This document shows, piece by piece, positions 38,851 to 52,812 of a DNA stretch of 64,000 nucleotides (positions are counted from its first letter, which is position 1; the number at the start of each line of letters is the position of its first letter). A program made the translations under genes and the position numbers. Source of the DNA: Opisthocomus hoazin (Eukaryota; Chordata; Aves; Opisthocomiformes; Opisthocomidae). The DNA lies in the NCBI RefSeq assembly GCF_030867145.1, contig NC_134434.1:9936001-10000000 (forward strand), written 5' to 3'. The notes beneath the pieces were generated by a model. That model made no database searches, was not told where the DNA came from, and worked only from the letters and a program-made list of their open reading frames with translations.

Positions 38851-40190
38851 TTAGTCAATATCTTCCTTCCAGTACTGAGAGACATGGGAGGACTGTTGCT
38901 GTTCTTTATAGGTATTTTTAAAAAGTAATTTAAAATAAGAGGTCTCAGCATCAGACAAAATTCCTTCTGTTAAGAGCTAACAGTCTTCATTTCAGGCCCT
39001 TCAAAACAAAGCACAGTGTTAGTGATCCTTGTTACGCTCTTAAGAAATATTTCAAATTATTAGAAGTTTAACATCTCCAATAACCCACTACTTTGCCATA
39101 GAAGTAGTCTAGAAAACCAATTCGCACTTAGCCCAGAACGACCTCACTGAAGCAGAGATCATAGCTACTGGGACATTATCTGTCATGCAAATTTAATCTC
39201 ATCCATCGGGTTTACACCATAAAAGACAAAACAGGATACAAAAAATAAATTTCAATATCCTTTCCTATCCCTATTCAAATTTCTAATTATGACAAACTAA
39301 ATTCCCCTGGCATCTCCACGAGTTAATGCATTCCATGGTTAACATCTATCATTCCTTTTACATCCACTAGTCACTACTTTTAAATAAAGTACATAGAAAG
39401 TGTTGGTAACTACCATCACACAACAGCCCCATGAAATCTTTGTGTCAGGGATCTAGTTACCCAGCCTGAAGATAATACTTTAAAGCTCACTTTCCAACAG
39501 GAGTAAGGAAGAAGTTGTCCTTCACCTTTCAAGTTCATGCAACTGGATTTGAGATACAGAAGGGAGGAAAAGAAGAACAACTATAAACCCATCAAAGAGA
39601 AAAATGAGAGCAGTTGCTTACTGAAGTCTAGGACAGAAAGGTCAAGCAAAATTGCAATGGCAAACAAGTAGTCTTCAAAATTACTGGAAATTTTTTTGAG
39701 ACAGGCACTGCTAATGAGGTCCCTAATACAATCTTGTATTTACAATGCTTCAAAATAATAAAATAAAAATTGTTTAATGTTAGCTAAGCATGTCTATTCT
39801 ATATTAACATTTTCCCTGAAGACCTAAGAAAGGTCAGCTACCACATTAGTTTCTCTTCCTTCACTGATAAAAGATCAATTATTATTCTTTCCTATTCTCC
39901 TTCCATGATGCATCACTTACACCAAAAACTTCATAAAGCTGCACTACAGTTTAGTTTTGACAAACACAAAAAGCTAAGCAGCTAAAGGCTGCCCAGAAAC
40001 TCACAAAAATTTTACTTCTTCCCATGTAATGCTTTTCAGAAGACCGAAGTGAAGCAATATTTGTAAGAAACTGAACATTTCCCCTAACAGAAGAATTCAA
40101 AAAGTTAAATAGAAGCTTAAAACAAAACATGCAATAACTCATAGAAGAACAGTAAACAATGGGTAGAAAAGAGTCACTTGATTTTGCTAC

Positions 40191-40650
40191 TGTTATGGGT
40201 TTCTGTGGTAAGGTTTTGGTAGCGGGGGGGGGCTATAGGGATGGCTTCTTTGAGAAGTTGCGAGAAGCTTCCCCCATGTCTGATAAAACCAGTGCCAGCT
40301 GGCTCTAAGACCCGCCGCTGCCCAAGGCCAAGCCAATCAGCGACAGTGGTAGCGCCTCTGGGATAACATATTTAAGAAAGGGAAGAAAAAACTCTGCGGT
40401 GAAACAGCAGTGAAGAAAGGAGTGAGACAATGTGAGAGAAACAACTCTGCAGACACCAAGGTCAGTGAAGAAGGAGGGGGGAAGAGGTACTCAAAATGTC
40501 GAAGCAGAGAGCCTTCCCTTGCAGCTTGTGACGAAGACCATGGTGAGGTAGGTTGTTCCCCTGCAGTCCATGGAGGTCCATGGTGGAGCAGATATCCACC
40601 TGCAGAAGAGCTGCAGTCCATGGGAAGGACTCACATTGGAGAACTGTTGT
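40191..40650 (+). mobile_element. Endogenous-retrovirus type solo LTR, probably 3'-truncated
   Basis: Begins TGTTATGGGTTTCTGTGG and contains a G9 run, a CCAAT motif (40333-40337), a TATTTAA TATA-like box (40368-40374) about 35 nt on, and then a purine-rich part with repeated CCATGGAGGTCCATGGTGGA and GAAGGACTCAC phrases. The organisation matches a repeated LTR that I associate with non-galliform bird genomes. No retroviral coding part or second LTR is adjacent, and no clean target-site duplication or CA end is visible, so the 3' end may be lost. It is opposite in orientation to TEX2. The family name is not assigned. Confidence 0.6.
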
Positions 40651-42407
40651 AATAGCAAAAAGTTGCTTTTACCGTATAGTTAGCTCATAATTTTTGTCAC
40701 ATTACTCAGACACTTAAAATAACATGTTCTTTGTTTCTCTGTTCTTTGCAGCAGAGTCAAACTGCACCAGAGTGTACTTTCATTAAATGTTTACTTCCAG
40801 TTGGCACAACAAGAACAAACAAAAATTCTAGCACATTATACCTTCTCCATTCACACGTTCTCCTCCTATGAAGTACTTTATTCTTGTTTCTTCACTGCAA
40901 TCAACAAGTAGCACCTTTTCCTTCCAAAACATGCAGCATTAAACTCTTCAAAGAGACCTTTTACTAGTTCCCCAATTCCCTCAACAGAACAAAACAAAGT
41001 AACAAAATCACAACCAAATCTCCCCTCTCCCCCTCCATCACAGGTTTTGAAGAATTAGTCATTTCCTTTGTCATATCTTGTTGTCTTTAAAAAGTACATT
41101 CAAATATTTATTTTTCCAGGAACTAGTTGCTGGCATCAAAATTACTCAAAAAACTAATTTGGTCATGAGTGAGAAGTGCCCCAGAAAAACAAAGGTTTAC
41201 AGACCTAGATCTGAAACTCCTGGACTAAGGGATTTTGAAATAAATGCATTAAAATCAGAGCATACTCACAGGCAGAAAGAGAGTGGCAAACTTTTGTCAC
41301 AGTCTAAGGCCAGCTTTTTCACTTTTCTCTTCCAAAGCTGCTACACTACCTGGCTGAAGCACCCTCTTCAGTGTCACCCTGACAAGCCAAAGGGGAGTAA
41401 AAAACCACTGGTCCGTTAGCAATCCTGAGCAATAAATGTTGTCTTCTAAAAGGAAGGAGAGACTAAATCAGAATTCGCTGGTGCTGCAGAAGTTCCGCAT
41501 CTCAATGGAAAATGTTTTATTATTACAGAAGTAAAACATCAAAAGCTTACATATAAAAAATTACATCCTATCGAGAGGGTATATGCTGAGATAGAATATA
41601 AAACTATGCAGCACTGTAACTCTCTCTCTCTTATCTCGGTGGAAAGGGAAAAAAATCAACTCTTCATTAATCTGATGAAAGATTATCCAAAACCTCTGTG
41701 GATTAGTGCACAGTTGAAAATGCTGTCCGCATTACTGATTAAATTAAAGGTCGCTATAAAATCTTTAGGGGAAATTTTGACTGAGTGACTTACGGAAAAA
41801 CATGTTTCCAAAATGACGTAAAATAATCTGCCTTGAATTCTAAATTAAAAAGGGCTTATCAGAACTGTATTACAGGCTTATTTTCCCCAACAATTCAAAT
41901 GCACATCAATAGGTAAAACTCCCTACAGGTAACAAGTGAGCATTCAAGGGCTTTTTTTTACCTTTACATTCATTTTACTAACAAAAAAAATGAGTCAATA
42001 TTCACAGGAGCTGAGAAGTTAAAACAACCATCATAGACCTTCCTATGAAAACAGCACAAAAGATATTAAAAATAAATATCCTTGTCCACATGAAGCTAAA
42101 CACAGATGAGCAGCACCAATTAATAACATGAACTCTCAGTCCCCATGTAAAATGTAAAAAAGGAATGTATTCTACAGATTTACAAACCATACCCCGTAGC
42201 TATCTAAAGAGATACTTTTTTTCCAGTGGATTTTTAATAATTCATTAAACCTTATTTTTCATACATACAACCTTCATTCTTACTTCATGTTTTGCAGAGG
42301 ATTAGCATGCAAGGCAGAACTAGTGCTTTAAGGCTTTTTTTACCTGACAGGACAAAATGTACTACACAATCACAGTTTCTTTATTTCTCAGAGATGCTTT
42401 CAAAATT

Positions 42408-42782
42408 AGCCTGGAGAAGAGAAGGCTGCAGGGAGACCTTACAGCAGCCTGCCAGTACCTGGAGGGGCCCACAAGAAAGATGGAGAGGGACTTGTTGGAA
42501 GGGCATGGAGTGATAGGACAAGGGGTAATGGCTTTAAACTGAAAGAGGGAAGATTCAGACTAGATGTATGAAAGAAATTCTTCACTCTGAGGGTGGTGAG
42601 ACTCCGGCACAGGGTGCCCAGAGAAGCTGTCGCTGCCCCCTCCCTGGCAGGGCTCAGGGCCAGGTTGGACGGGGGCTTTCAGCAGCCTGGGCTGGTGGAA
42701 GAGGTCCCTGCCCGTGGCAGGGGGCTGGAACCAGACGATCTGTTAGGACCCTTCCAACCCAAACCATTCCGCGATTCTATGA
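42408..42782 (+). mobile_element. CR1 LINE 3' fragment
   Basis: Plus strand, about 375 bp. It starts abruptly in the CR1 block for LEKRRLQGDLTAACQYLEG, passes through the conserved GGTGAGACTCCGGCACAGG and CCAGAGAAGCTGTCGCTGCC parts, and ends with CCTTCCAACCCAAACCATTC and the terminal GATTCTATG. Frames are broken in the middle. Orientation is opposite to TEX2. Confidence 0.93.
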
Positions 42783-44782
42783 AATTAGAGAAGGGGATAT
42801 TCTCTGGTTTAACTAAGCAGGACTAAAGCATTTAATACTTAAAAGTATGGCATGGGGGGTGGGGGGGAAATCTTTCCATGCAGCTTCTCACAGACCAGCT
42901 CAAACAAGTGGAGTATCCACACAACACTGCATGCACTCAATGAGCCATCTTCTCTACTAGCAAAGTCCTCAGAACTTCATGTATGCAAGTGTCAGCAGGG
43001 CTTCCTGCCACCTTTCACTGCCATGCATTTGTGAATGTGTCTTTGCATGCGTATTGGGAATGGATGGATCACCGTGCTCGAGCTAAAATAAATGTTTCTG
43101 TTGTCATCTGCAGAAGGTTACTCACACTGATGGCTGTTGGGTTATTTTACCAAGGTAACTCCAGCCACAAGCAGCACATTATCTCCAGCTCAGCCAACAC
43201 AGCCAGATCATTGCTGTTGCCTTTGCAACCACTCTAGACCCTGTGCGAAGTGCCAGAAATACCAAATTCCCCATAGAAATGTAGATGACTTCCCATGCCT
43301 AGGACCTTGGCATGCCCCAGGCACAATGCAATCATCATCCAAGGATTATCTGGTTTTTGATCTTTCTCATCCTCCAGCTCTGCTGGTACTTTTTCAACTG
43401 TTGGACCTCCAGGCAGCAAAACAAAACAACTCATCAAAGCAAAGCTACTTTCAGAAAGCTTGAATTGTCTATCGGAAGGAGAATGGCTACATCAACATTT
43501 AATACGAATAAAAAAAGTGTTCATACCTTACTAGAAAGGTGGTTGTATACTTAACACGAGTTAATTAACCTACAGTATCTGAAGATACATCGCAAACTAC
43601 AACTATTAATGTAGGGAACTACTGATAGAGGGCTTGTTGATTATATTTGTTTACTTCCTTGCATCTCATCTATCCAAAGAGAGCAAAAAGTGTCTTTGAT
43701 AAATGCAAAAAATGCATTCCAGATAGAACAGAACAGGATTTCCCAAAAGTTTTTGCAAGCATAATCCCTGGAGGGTCCAAAGGACAGAAAAGCTTACAAA
43801 AAGGTCGATAAAGAACTTCATAACATGCAACTATTTTCAGAGTTGCAATCCAGTTTGAGAACTGGTGGGACAAAGTAATTCAGAAGTAATTCAACCCAAA
43901 AGTCAGTCTGTTATGCAAGGTTTCTTAAAATATTGTTCCTGGCACTTAGCGAGGCAGTCTTGTCAATAGTTCTATGCCATTCATCGAGTAGTCTTGCCTG
44001 TCATTGCATTCCATGAAAAATTAATGTAGAAGGGTATTACCAGCATTTCATGCTACCTGGAAACTGCAAAGGCAAGAAATCAGCACCGCATGAACAAAAA
44101 GGTTCTTCATGATTTGATTTTGGAAGGAAATATACTGTGGACTAGATTCCCAGACTTCTCTGAAAGCCCTGAGCTGGTAATCATGTTATTTTGAGTTTCA
44201 ATATTATTAGGAGGGTGAGAAAAATTTTACTTTAACTTACTTCACTGAAGAGTACTGTTCACATAGCACTTTGAACAAATAAGATCATACAGAATCACTA
44301 ACTTCTCAAAACGACAATAACAAAGACTAAGAACCAAGGTAAAGCAGTTGAAGAATCGCAGAAACCAATCTTCTTCTAGCAACAAGCATGCAGAGATCAT
44401 AAACTACCAATAACAGCTTTTACACTTTAAATTCCTTTAACTTCTAATTCATAGAATGATGCATAGAAGGTTAACAAAATGTAAACCCAACTCTGACAAA
44501 ACATTGTCCTAAGAATAACAGGAAAACAAAATGCCAAACTCCGAATTGGTGAGTACCAGATGTGTCTCTCTGCTCAAGGCAACGTTCATCTCATTTCATT
44601 CAGGTTTATGTTCAATTCAAATACCTAGAAACTAAAATGCAGAAGTTCAGCCGCATTGTAGCTTTCCAACTGGAGAACACAGTGCAGAGTTATAGGGACA
44701 GGAAAGCATCCAAGCTACCGAAATTTTCCCAAGGCTGAAATGGAACTTAGATGGCCCCTAACAACCTGAATTGTTGGGCAGC

Positions 44783-45389
44783 ATGCCCTGGTTGCCAAGA
44801 AGGCTAATGGTATTCTGTGGCCAGCAGGCTGAGGGAGGTTCTCCTCCCCCTCTACTCTGCCCTAGTGAGGCTGCATCTGGAGTACTACGTCCAGTTCCAG
44901 GCTCCCCACTTCAAGAAAGATGAGGAGCTACTGGAGAGAGTCCAGAGAAGGGTTACGAAGATGATGAGGGGACTGGAGCATCTCTCCTATAAGGAAAGGC
45001 TGAGGGAGCCGGGCTTGTTCAGCCTGAAGAAGAGAAGGCTGAGAGGGGACCTTAGAAATGCTTGTAAATGTCTGCAGGGTGGGTGTCAGGAGGATGGGGC
45101 CAGACTCTTTTCAGCGGTGCCCAGCGACAGGACAAGGGGCAACGGGCACAAACTGAAGCATAGGAACTTCCGTATGAATCAGAGGAAGAACTCCTAAATT
45201 TTGAGGGTCATGGAGCACTGAACCAGGCTGCCCAGGGAGGTTGTGGAGTCTCCTTCTCTGGAGATATTCAAACCTGCCTGGACAAGGTCCTGTGCAGCCT
45301 GCTCTGGGTGACCCTGCTTCGGCAAGGGGCTGGACCAGATGATCCCCAGGGGTCGCTTCCAACCCCTACCATTCTGTCATTCTGTGAAT
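44783..45389 (+). mobile_element. CR1 LINE fragment, 5'-truncated
   Basis: Plus strand. The open frame 44817-45197 encodes [20 protein letters not shown], then [20 protein letters not shown] and the [13 protein letters not shown] block of CR1 ORF2. The nucleotide sequence continues to a CR1 3' tail with ATTCTGTCATTCTGTG. The reading frame is interrupted after the RNQRKNS segment, so the copy is dead. Bases appear to be missing at about 44820 between the upstream CR1-like part and the CAGCAGG segment. Confidence 0.93.
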
Positions 45390-45422
45390 TTCTCTCCATG
45401 CTAAAGACAAAGTGTTTGCTTA

Positions 45423-45474
45423 TAAAAAAAAAAAAAAACAAAAACAAAACAAAAAAAAACCAACAAAAAAACAT
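45423..45474 (+). repeat. A-rich simple repeat
   Basis: A-run broken by single C residues (A15, then CAAAAAC and CAAAAC units), about 35 bp after the end of the CR1 copy at 44783-45389. CR1 elements do not normally end in poly(A), so the proximity is probably incidental. Confidence 0.85.
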
Positions 45475-45839
45475 ACAACACAGAAACGCTGTCAAACCTC
45501 CATGAGCAAAGATATTAAGTGAGGCTCAATTAAAAGCATGAGCATAGACGACCCAGACTTTCCCAGCTTCCCAACTAATTACCAAGACATAACGGGTCTT
45601 GGGTTTTTTTCAGATTGTCAGAAAGCTTCTAGAGCCTTGCTAAGTGTCACATACATCTCAGTATAGTCTCTCAAATATTAATTTTGCATTAAAGAGTGGT
45701 TTAAGCATTTTATGATTAAAAATACTGGACTATGAGAGAAACAGAAACAAAAAAACCCACTCAACTGCACAGGGCTGAAGCAACCATAGAATTCTTAGTC
45801 ATTCTATCACAGTGCACTGAAATATTTTACAAAACCCAC

Positions 45840-45893
45840 AAAAGTATTAAAAAGAAGTACAAGAACAAAAGTATTAAAAAGAAGTACAAGAAC
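45840..45893. repeat. Perfect tandem duplication, 2 x 27 bp
   Basis: Two identical 27-bp units (45840-45866 and 45867-45893), each beginning AAAAGTATTAAAAAGAAG. A local duplication in intron 1, about 450 bp after a CR1 copy. Confidence 0.95.
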
Positions 45894-48800
45894 ATGGCAA
45901 AAGCATCCACATGTGTGTTCCCATTTAAATACGTGTTTTGTTATTTTTCACATAGTATTTGTAACTCTAAACATTTCAAGGTGTGAACTTCTTAACTGAC
46001 AGACGTTGGCAAGAATCTTCCCTGGACTTTGCTGTCCAGAACATGAAAGAGGTCCGTGCCAAAAACAGGATACTGAAACCAAAGCCACTAGCTTGATCTG
46101 CATTCCCCTCCACTTCTTGCATTAGACACAGAACAGAGCAGTGGTTAATGGATCAGTTTAATATATTAAAGCTTACTGGTGGTTTGAGTTTTTTTCTTTT
46201 CCCCCCCCCCAAGAGTGACTTGCGGTAACTCATTTCTAAAAGCTGCAATACTTTTTAATTGCAGCATATGATAGGTCAATTAAAGATTGCCTGACCTTAA
46301 CAGCTGCTTTACAGGCTTGATACTGAAATCAAGTGAGTCAGAAAATTACGAACACTTCCCACAATGTATTTTTTTAATCCTAATTGCTACGAAACTGCGA
46401 CAGGTAGATACAAGAAAGAAAAACAACTTCACTAGCAATCTGAATTAACAGGATCATTTTACAGAAAAGTAGATATAAAGACACCGTATTTCTCATCAGG
46501 AAAAAGAAAATCAGTATGCTGTGATGATACAATGCGAGGTCCTTACGCACCTTAAAGTCCTTTTGTTCACAACCCTAAGCAACAAGAATATGAGAGGATC
46601 CTTCCTACTCTGTTTTTCCTCTCTCAAAATGTGGGCAGTATTAACACACCTAGAAAGATCATTTGTCACCTGAATACTCTCTAGAAAAGCAAACAAAATA
46701 AGACTGGGAAGAACACAAACAGTGCTCTCCTCTTTTTTCAGCAGCACGCATCTACCCACACATGGTCTTCCCCTGTGTGAATCAGGCCACAAACTTAAAA
46801 TAAAAACTAATAATAATTAAGGCTTAAGTTAGTTAACAGTTTTCTGAACTTTTCAGCACTCCTCAAAAAAGTGTTCTCGCTGCCTCTGGTGAAAAGTAGT
46901 TTCCAAAGATCAATAATGCAGGAAGCAACACAGCCAGCCATTACTTATTCTCTCTCAGCTCAAAAAGCAATTATTTGTTCCTATATGGTGTAATTCACTC
47001 ATATAACATGTAGATACAGATACAGGTCCTTATCTTAGCAGAAAGCAGACCTCAGGGAGACTAGGGTGATGGGACATCTGCAAATGCAAGCATTCCTCCA
47101 AGCCTTTTTATTTCAGAGATGCACATATTAAATTCTGATCAGCTCCATATGGAGCTGTAAAACACACAGGCAGGTCTCACTTTTGCAAACATTAATCAAC
47201 GTCTCCACAAATCCCATCTGACAACCCCACAGGCTGCAAATGTAAAGGTCAGAAGGTGGGTGCCTTGTGGCAACAGATACCCTAATTCCTTGGTTGTCTG
47301 CTGAATTCATAGTGCAATATGAAGAAAAGAGGTTTAAAAAAATTTTAATATGTTTTTAAGAACCCCAGTTCTACCTTAAATTTAACTAGTATTCAAGTGG
47401 GCTCTCTACTGCCATTCTCCTTTGCAGCTAATTCCCTGTAAAAACAGTCTAAATCTTCCCTTTCTATTCCTACAATATTTGCTATTCAACAACTAGGTAC
47501 TATCAGGGTTATGTTTGTCCAGCAAAAGTTGCAAATGCCTTCAACACTGTGAAGGTTTCTACTGTTGCATATAGAAATAACGTCTATAGTCTCAACTACC
47601 TGATAAAATCAGAACATATGCGCTTTGCTGTATATGGGTTACATTTTGTACATGCACAGAAAGGCAAGTGTCATTAAAGTAGCTTCAAGGAAATTAATTT
47701 TAGGTCATCAATTTTAAGGTCTTGATTTGCTGGGAGATAAAAGAACAGCAAAAGCCACCAGATGGATTCAAAAGGGCAAAGGGAAAGAAGTGTCTCTGAG
47801 CCATATCCTGCCTCATTCAATTACAGTATTATGCAGGCAATTCTAATTTCAGGCATACGGCAAGGTTCTTATACACATGCTTAATAAATACACCACGCAT
47901 TTGTTTATCAAATAGAGCCAGTCAGCTATTCAAGCTCTAAATTCCACACGCTGTTAGTAAGTTTGCGAGTACATACATACTCACTTCCTCATGCCTCACC
48001 ATCCATCAGGGGTGTGCCTGTTTAAGCGAGGCTTTTAACTGCTGAGAGAGGTCAAGCCAGACAAGCCAAGCATGGGTGGCAAATACAGCTGTCTTCCAGG
48101 ATAAGGTGACAAAACAGCGATGACTGAAGCGTGAGGAAGCTGCACCCATTCCTGAGGAGCTGCCTCTGCCATGCTATATATAATGCAGGCTTTCGAAATA
48201 AGACTGGTTGCTCTTTTGGGAAACTGAAAAAAACAATACAAGTGGAAATCTAGACATGGGATGGAAATCTTTTCACCTCGCATTCACCACCACGCTGCAA
48301 GACAAACTCCTCTCTGTTAAACCATGGAACGGCCTCCACATCCACTCGAACGTTCTCGTAAACTCCATGAAGGAGTCAGAAGTGTGATCATAGTGGACAA
48401 TGCCTTCTTTAGTAGTGAGAGATCTGAATGGATCACAGAAATCCGCGTTTATTTGGCTTGGGGTATTGGAGGAGGCGGCCTGAAAAGCCACAGTTCACAC
48501 CAAACCCATTTTGTGCCCAGAAAGAAATCCGCAGGACGGTCATCCCATAGCAGCTTTCGCTGCTAAATGCACCACTCAGGGCATCTGGATGCAAGAAGCA
48601 CATTTTAAAAAATATATAATGGGAAAGTAAAGTACTAAAAAAACACTCATGGTGCAGCACAGTGATTTACTGGTTTTTATAATTTAAAATGTGAAGTTTT
48701 AGCTTGATAGAAAGAATAATAAATATCTAGCTAGAATTTTTAAAATCTAACCAATAAAATCAAAACTGAAGAGTTGTCCCAACTCATCAGAAAAGCAATG

Positions 48801-51800
48801 GTTCATGAAATCTGCTCAATACTCAAAAAGAATTAACCAATTCACATCTCAAAGCTGCATGACAAAAGAGATGGAGATCCATACAAACAAATATTTATGC
48901 TCTTAAACACAACACACCTCTAAATGAATCTTTTCAGACACTCAGAGAATTTCCTACAACTGTTAGGCACAGATCTTCAGCTTGCCTGTAACCTCTACAC
49001 AGTGTTAAGGCATCTGGAAAAACTTGGCCTGTTGTCATAAAGAGAAGGGTAACTGGAATTACAAAACAGGATACCGTTTGCATGCACAGTTGGTCCTTTC
49101 TCCACCCATAAAATAACAGATAAATAGAATAATAAGGTTTTTTTCATAAAAATACTTTTGTAAAGTTGTCACACATTTGTTCAGAAGGCTTACTGAAGAC
49201 CTGGCAAAGCCTTTATTGACTAGCACATTTTTGAGTTGACATATTTAGGATTATGTCCCCCTTAGTTCTTCCCCCTTCTCCCAATTCATTTGTTTAATAC
49301 TTCAAGCCAAGTTGAAAAGGAAGAAGTGTGAAAGCAATTAGACAAAAAGAACTGCTGCTGAGAAGGTCTTACAAAGATAAACCTTATCAAACATCACAGC
49401 AGCTACAAACAAGAGACGGAACATATGGATCACTTTCATTTACCACCAAAATACATTTATTTACACATTCAATCCCAAACATTACACAAGAGTATTAGGA
49501 AAGAAAGTGAAGCCCCTCTAGGCAACAGAAATGACAGGTGTGTGGAAACACCCAGCTTGGTAGGCACCCAGAGCAGAAATCTTCACCTTGCATTGGCCAC
49601 TTTGAGGCAGGGTGAAGGAATAAGAGGCAGGAGGCGACCCGCGGGCAGGGAGCAGGGGGTATGGGAATGCCATGGGAATTCCATGATTCGTTTGCGAGAT
49701 CTTCGTTCCCGGCCTCAGCTACAGGATGCTCTCGGAAACCTGGCAGAGCCTTGCACAGGCTCACAAGTTTCAGGGGAGAAGGTGCTACAACGTACTGCAA
49801 CCAGAAGCCAAGAGACAAGATAGCGCCAAACTTAGACAGCAACTTTCACTGTCTGCTTTCAGTATCACATGTTAAGCAATATTTCCCAATCAAGCCACCA
49901 CAACCAAAAGTGTGCGAGCATGACTATCTCCCTTCCTCTCAAAGAAGCCTTATTCTTTGGGCCTGCCTGGGGTCATAAAACAGACATTTTTATTTCATCA
50001 GTCTTAATATTGACTTCCAGTGAAACGAAATTATTTTTGTAGCCCTCTCTAATTTCAGGTCAGAATTTCCTTGCAGCTCATGACAGGCTGCATCCACGTT
50101 CCAGTCCTCTATCATCTGCTTTGAAATTCCCAGTATCAAAGGAGACAGCAGCTTGGTTTGCGCTTATATTTTTGCAGTCCTATGTTACAAACGAAGTATA
50201 ATTTAAACAAAACACATGAAATCCAGAGTAAGATCTAGAGCCTTACAGCTCTCAGTCCCCTGCATAAGCTACTAAAACACAGTATAGCAATTTTTCAGAC
50301 TCAAACAGATCCTTTAGAAGAACACCCTAACTCCTGAATATGTATTTTCATACTCTTTTAAGAGACCATACTCTTTTAAGCTCGACCATCCCATCTTCTC
50401 ACAAGTTCAGGCTAACAATCCTGCATTGACAGGATAAAGGGTCCACAACATGCAATACCTCCACCAGCACTAAAGGACATTCTTCTGCAATGTTCCTGTC
50501 ATCCAACACCAATGGGGTCAGAGAGCATAGCAGTTTATAAACCACAGAGACACTAGGTAATGAATATTAAAGCCCAGTTCATACAACGATTCATTTGTGC
50601 TACCCTCCTGGCCTTTATGGGAAAACACCACTGTTTGCTATGTTTTATTGATCATCTGTTATCCTTTGTCCATCAGTCATCTTGTCTTTTCGAACGCTAA
50701 CTTAACTGCTATGCTATGTATTGATTTGGACTTTGCACAGCAGAATAACACAACTTGCTGTCCAGAAAGGAGAGAGTTAAAATAAATAGGAGAGAAAGAC
50801 AGCGAACAGAGAGCTAGGAGTTTTGAGAAGCAGGAAGGCAAGACAGGCAAGATCAGAGAACAGACCCTTTTCTACCATTACATTCTCACGTCTCTCCAAA
50901 GACATCAACAATCAGCTTCATCAGAGACAGTAGTTCTGAGTACCCAGAAAATAAAGATGACTGGTAAATAACCCGGCACCTTAGAACTCCTCTCCTTGCA
51001 GGGGGTGAAGAAGACACACCTGCAGAACTTACAGAGATTACTGCACCCTGCAGACATTTCAGCCACTCTAACCTACCCTGTTGTCAAAAACTGCTCCTCT
51101 GCTTCCCATCTCCCAGGATTTCCAACAGGGGCAGGACTGGTCTTGGCCAACACAGGAGGTTTTTAAGCAGCTCCTCTCAGATGCTTTAATTGAGCAATTT
51201 CAACCTAAGGCACTTGCTTTTTATTTTCCAGAGACAGTGGTCATCAAGCACTCCATTACAGGAGACAGTGGTGCATCAGGTCTTAAAAGGGATTCCTCCA
51301 TAACCCTGGGGATCCAAAATAATTTATTACTGCAACAGCCTTCCTCCACAGCAAGAAACTATAGAGAAAGCAGATAGCACAGGAACAGCAACACAGGCAA
51401 ACACGGCATGACAGAACTGGTCTGACTGGAAGTCTTACACTACACTGGGCATATTGTTACTATGCTTGCCAAAAGAGGGGATTTTGCTCTGTAAGCACAC
51501 TCAAAACTCACAAAGTTAGCATATGGCAGCCTACAGTGCAAAATTACTCTAATAAAGGACTTGTGTGAAAGAACCTAAATATCACCTTAAAAGACACATA
51601 GTTTCATTTGCCAAGTAAGTACGTACTTCAGACCTACACTCTGCAAAGCCTGGCCCAAATCCAAGCAACTCCATTCCCTTCCAGTTCTTCGGAAGAAGAC
51701 GATACTGAAGTGCTAACCCTCCGGGGTGGTTCAATCTCAATCAGCACGATGCTCCCGAGCGAACAGGCGCACAGAGGCTAAGGCTGCTGAGCGAAGTTAC

Positions 51801-52794
51801 TTGTTCCTAGCCAATGTGCAGCCTTTGTGTTCTGTTGCCTTAGGCAGGAATGGGATCTTGACCAACAATTATTAACTTTCTGCCTTCAAACTTCTGGGCT
51901 TGGCACATTAACAGCTTAAAAAAAAAGTTCAACTTTCCAAGGACAGGTAATTCACAATTCTGACAAGAACAGCAGGTCATGTATTTTTACAACACAGTGA
52001 CTGGGACTCTGCCCCACACATCCAGAAAAGAAGCTGAATTCAACCACCTGTAGTACAAAAAACCCCACCCAAACCCTTTACTTTATGGATCATTTACCAC
52101 AATCCTCTACAATAATGGTACACTTTTTTTTTTTTAAATCAGCAATCAACCACAGCTTTACACTTACCATAACGATATGCATCGCTGCACTGAAAGAATA
52201 AACACAGAACAGGAGTACTAACTGATAATCCTAAAGCTTTCACTATTCACCCTCGTGCCTCTGAAGGCCTTACGTCTTGTTCTGAGACTAGAGAGGGATT
52301 TCTGAGGGACAGACACCACTCCGCTTTGCAGTTCCGCCTTTCCTCCCTAAATGTTAAATACTCCTTTTCCTCAAGCTATCTATGATTGTGTCACTCAGCT
52401 GAATTTAGAAAAATTGTTCCCAGATTGAACCTATCTTCTAACTTGCAGTTTCCATTCCAGTCTGCAATAAGAAAAAGCTTTGCAAATACAAGCCCGTTGC
52501 TGTATTCCAAGTCCTTTTCCAGTAGGCCTAATGAAGACACTGCCTCCCCTACAGACCTGCGCAACAGAGACATGAAGCAACAACAGAAAACACTTAGACT
52601 ACTGTTTCTGTGTCACAAGTTTTGCCAATTTCTCAAAAATACAGTGTCCAGACAGGAAATGGCAGATCTGAGACAGCAAGAGACATCAATAAAAAGATCC
52701 CAAGCATGAAAGAGCCTGGCAGACCTGGAATTTGTGCACGCCCATCAGTTGAGTCTCAGAAGAGATCCCCAGAGGACATCTTTATGAAATAATT

Positions 52795-52812
52795 AAAAAA
52801 AAAAAAAAAAAA
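52795..52812 (+). repeat. A18 homopolymer
   Basis: Uninterrupted run of 18 A, preceded by AATAATT. Could be a simple repeat or the tail of an old retroposed sequence; no parent gene is recognised upstream. Confidence 0.9.
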
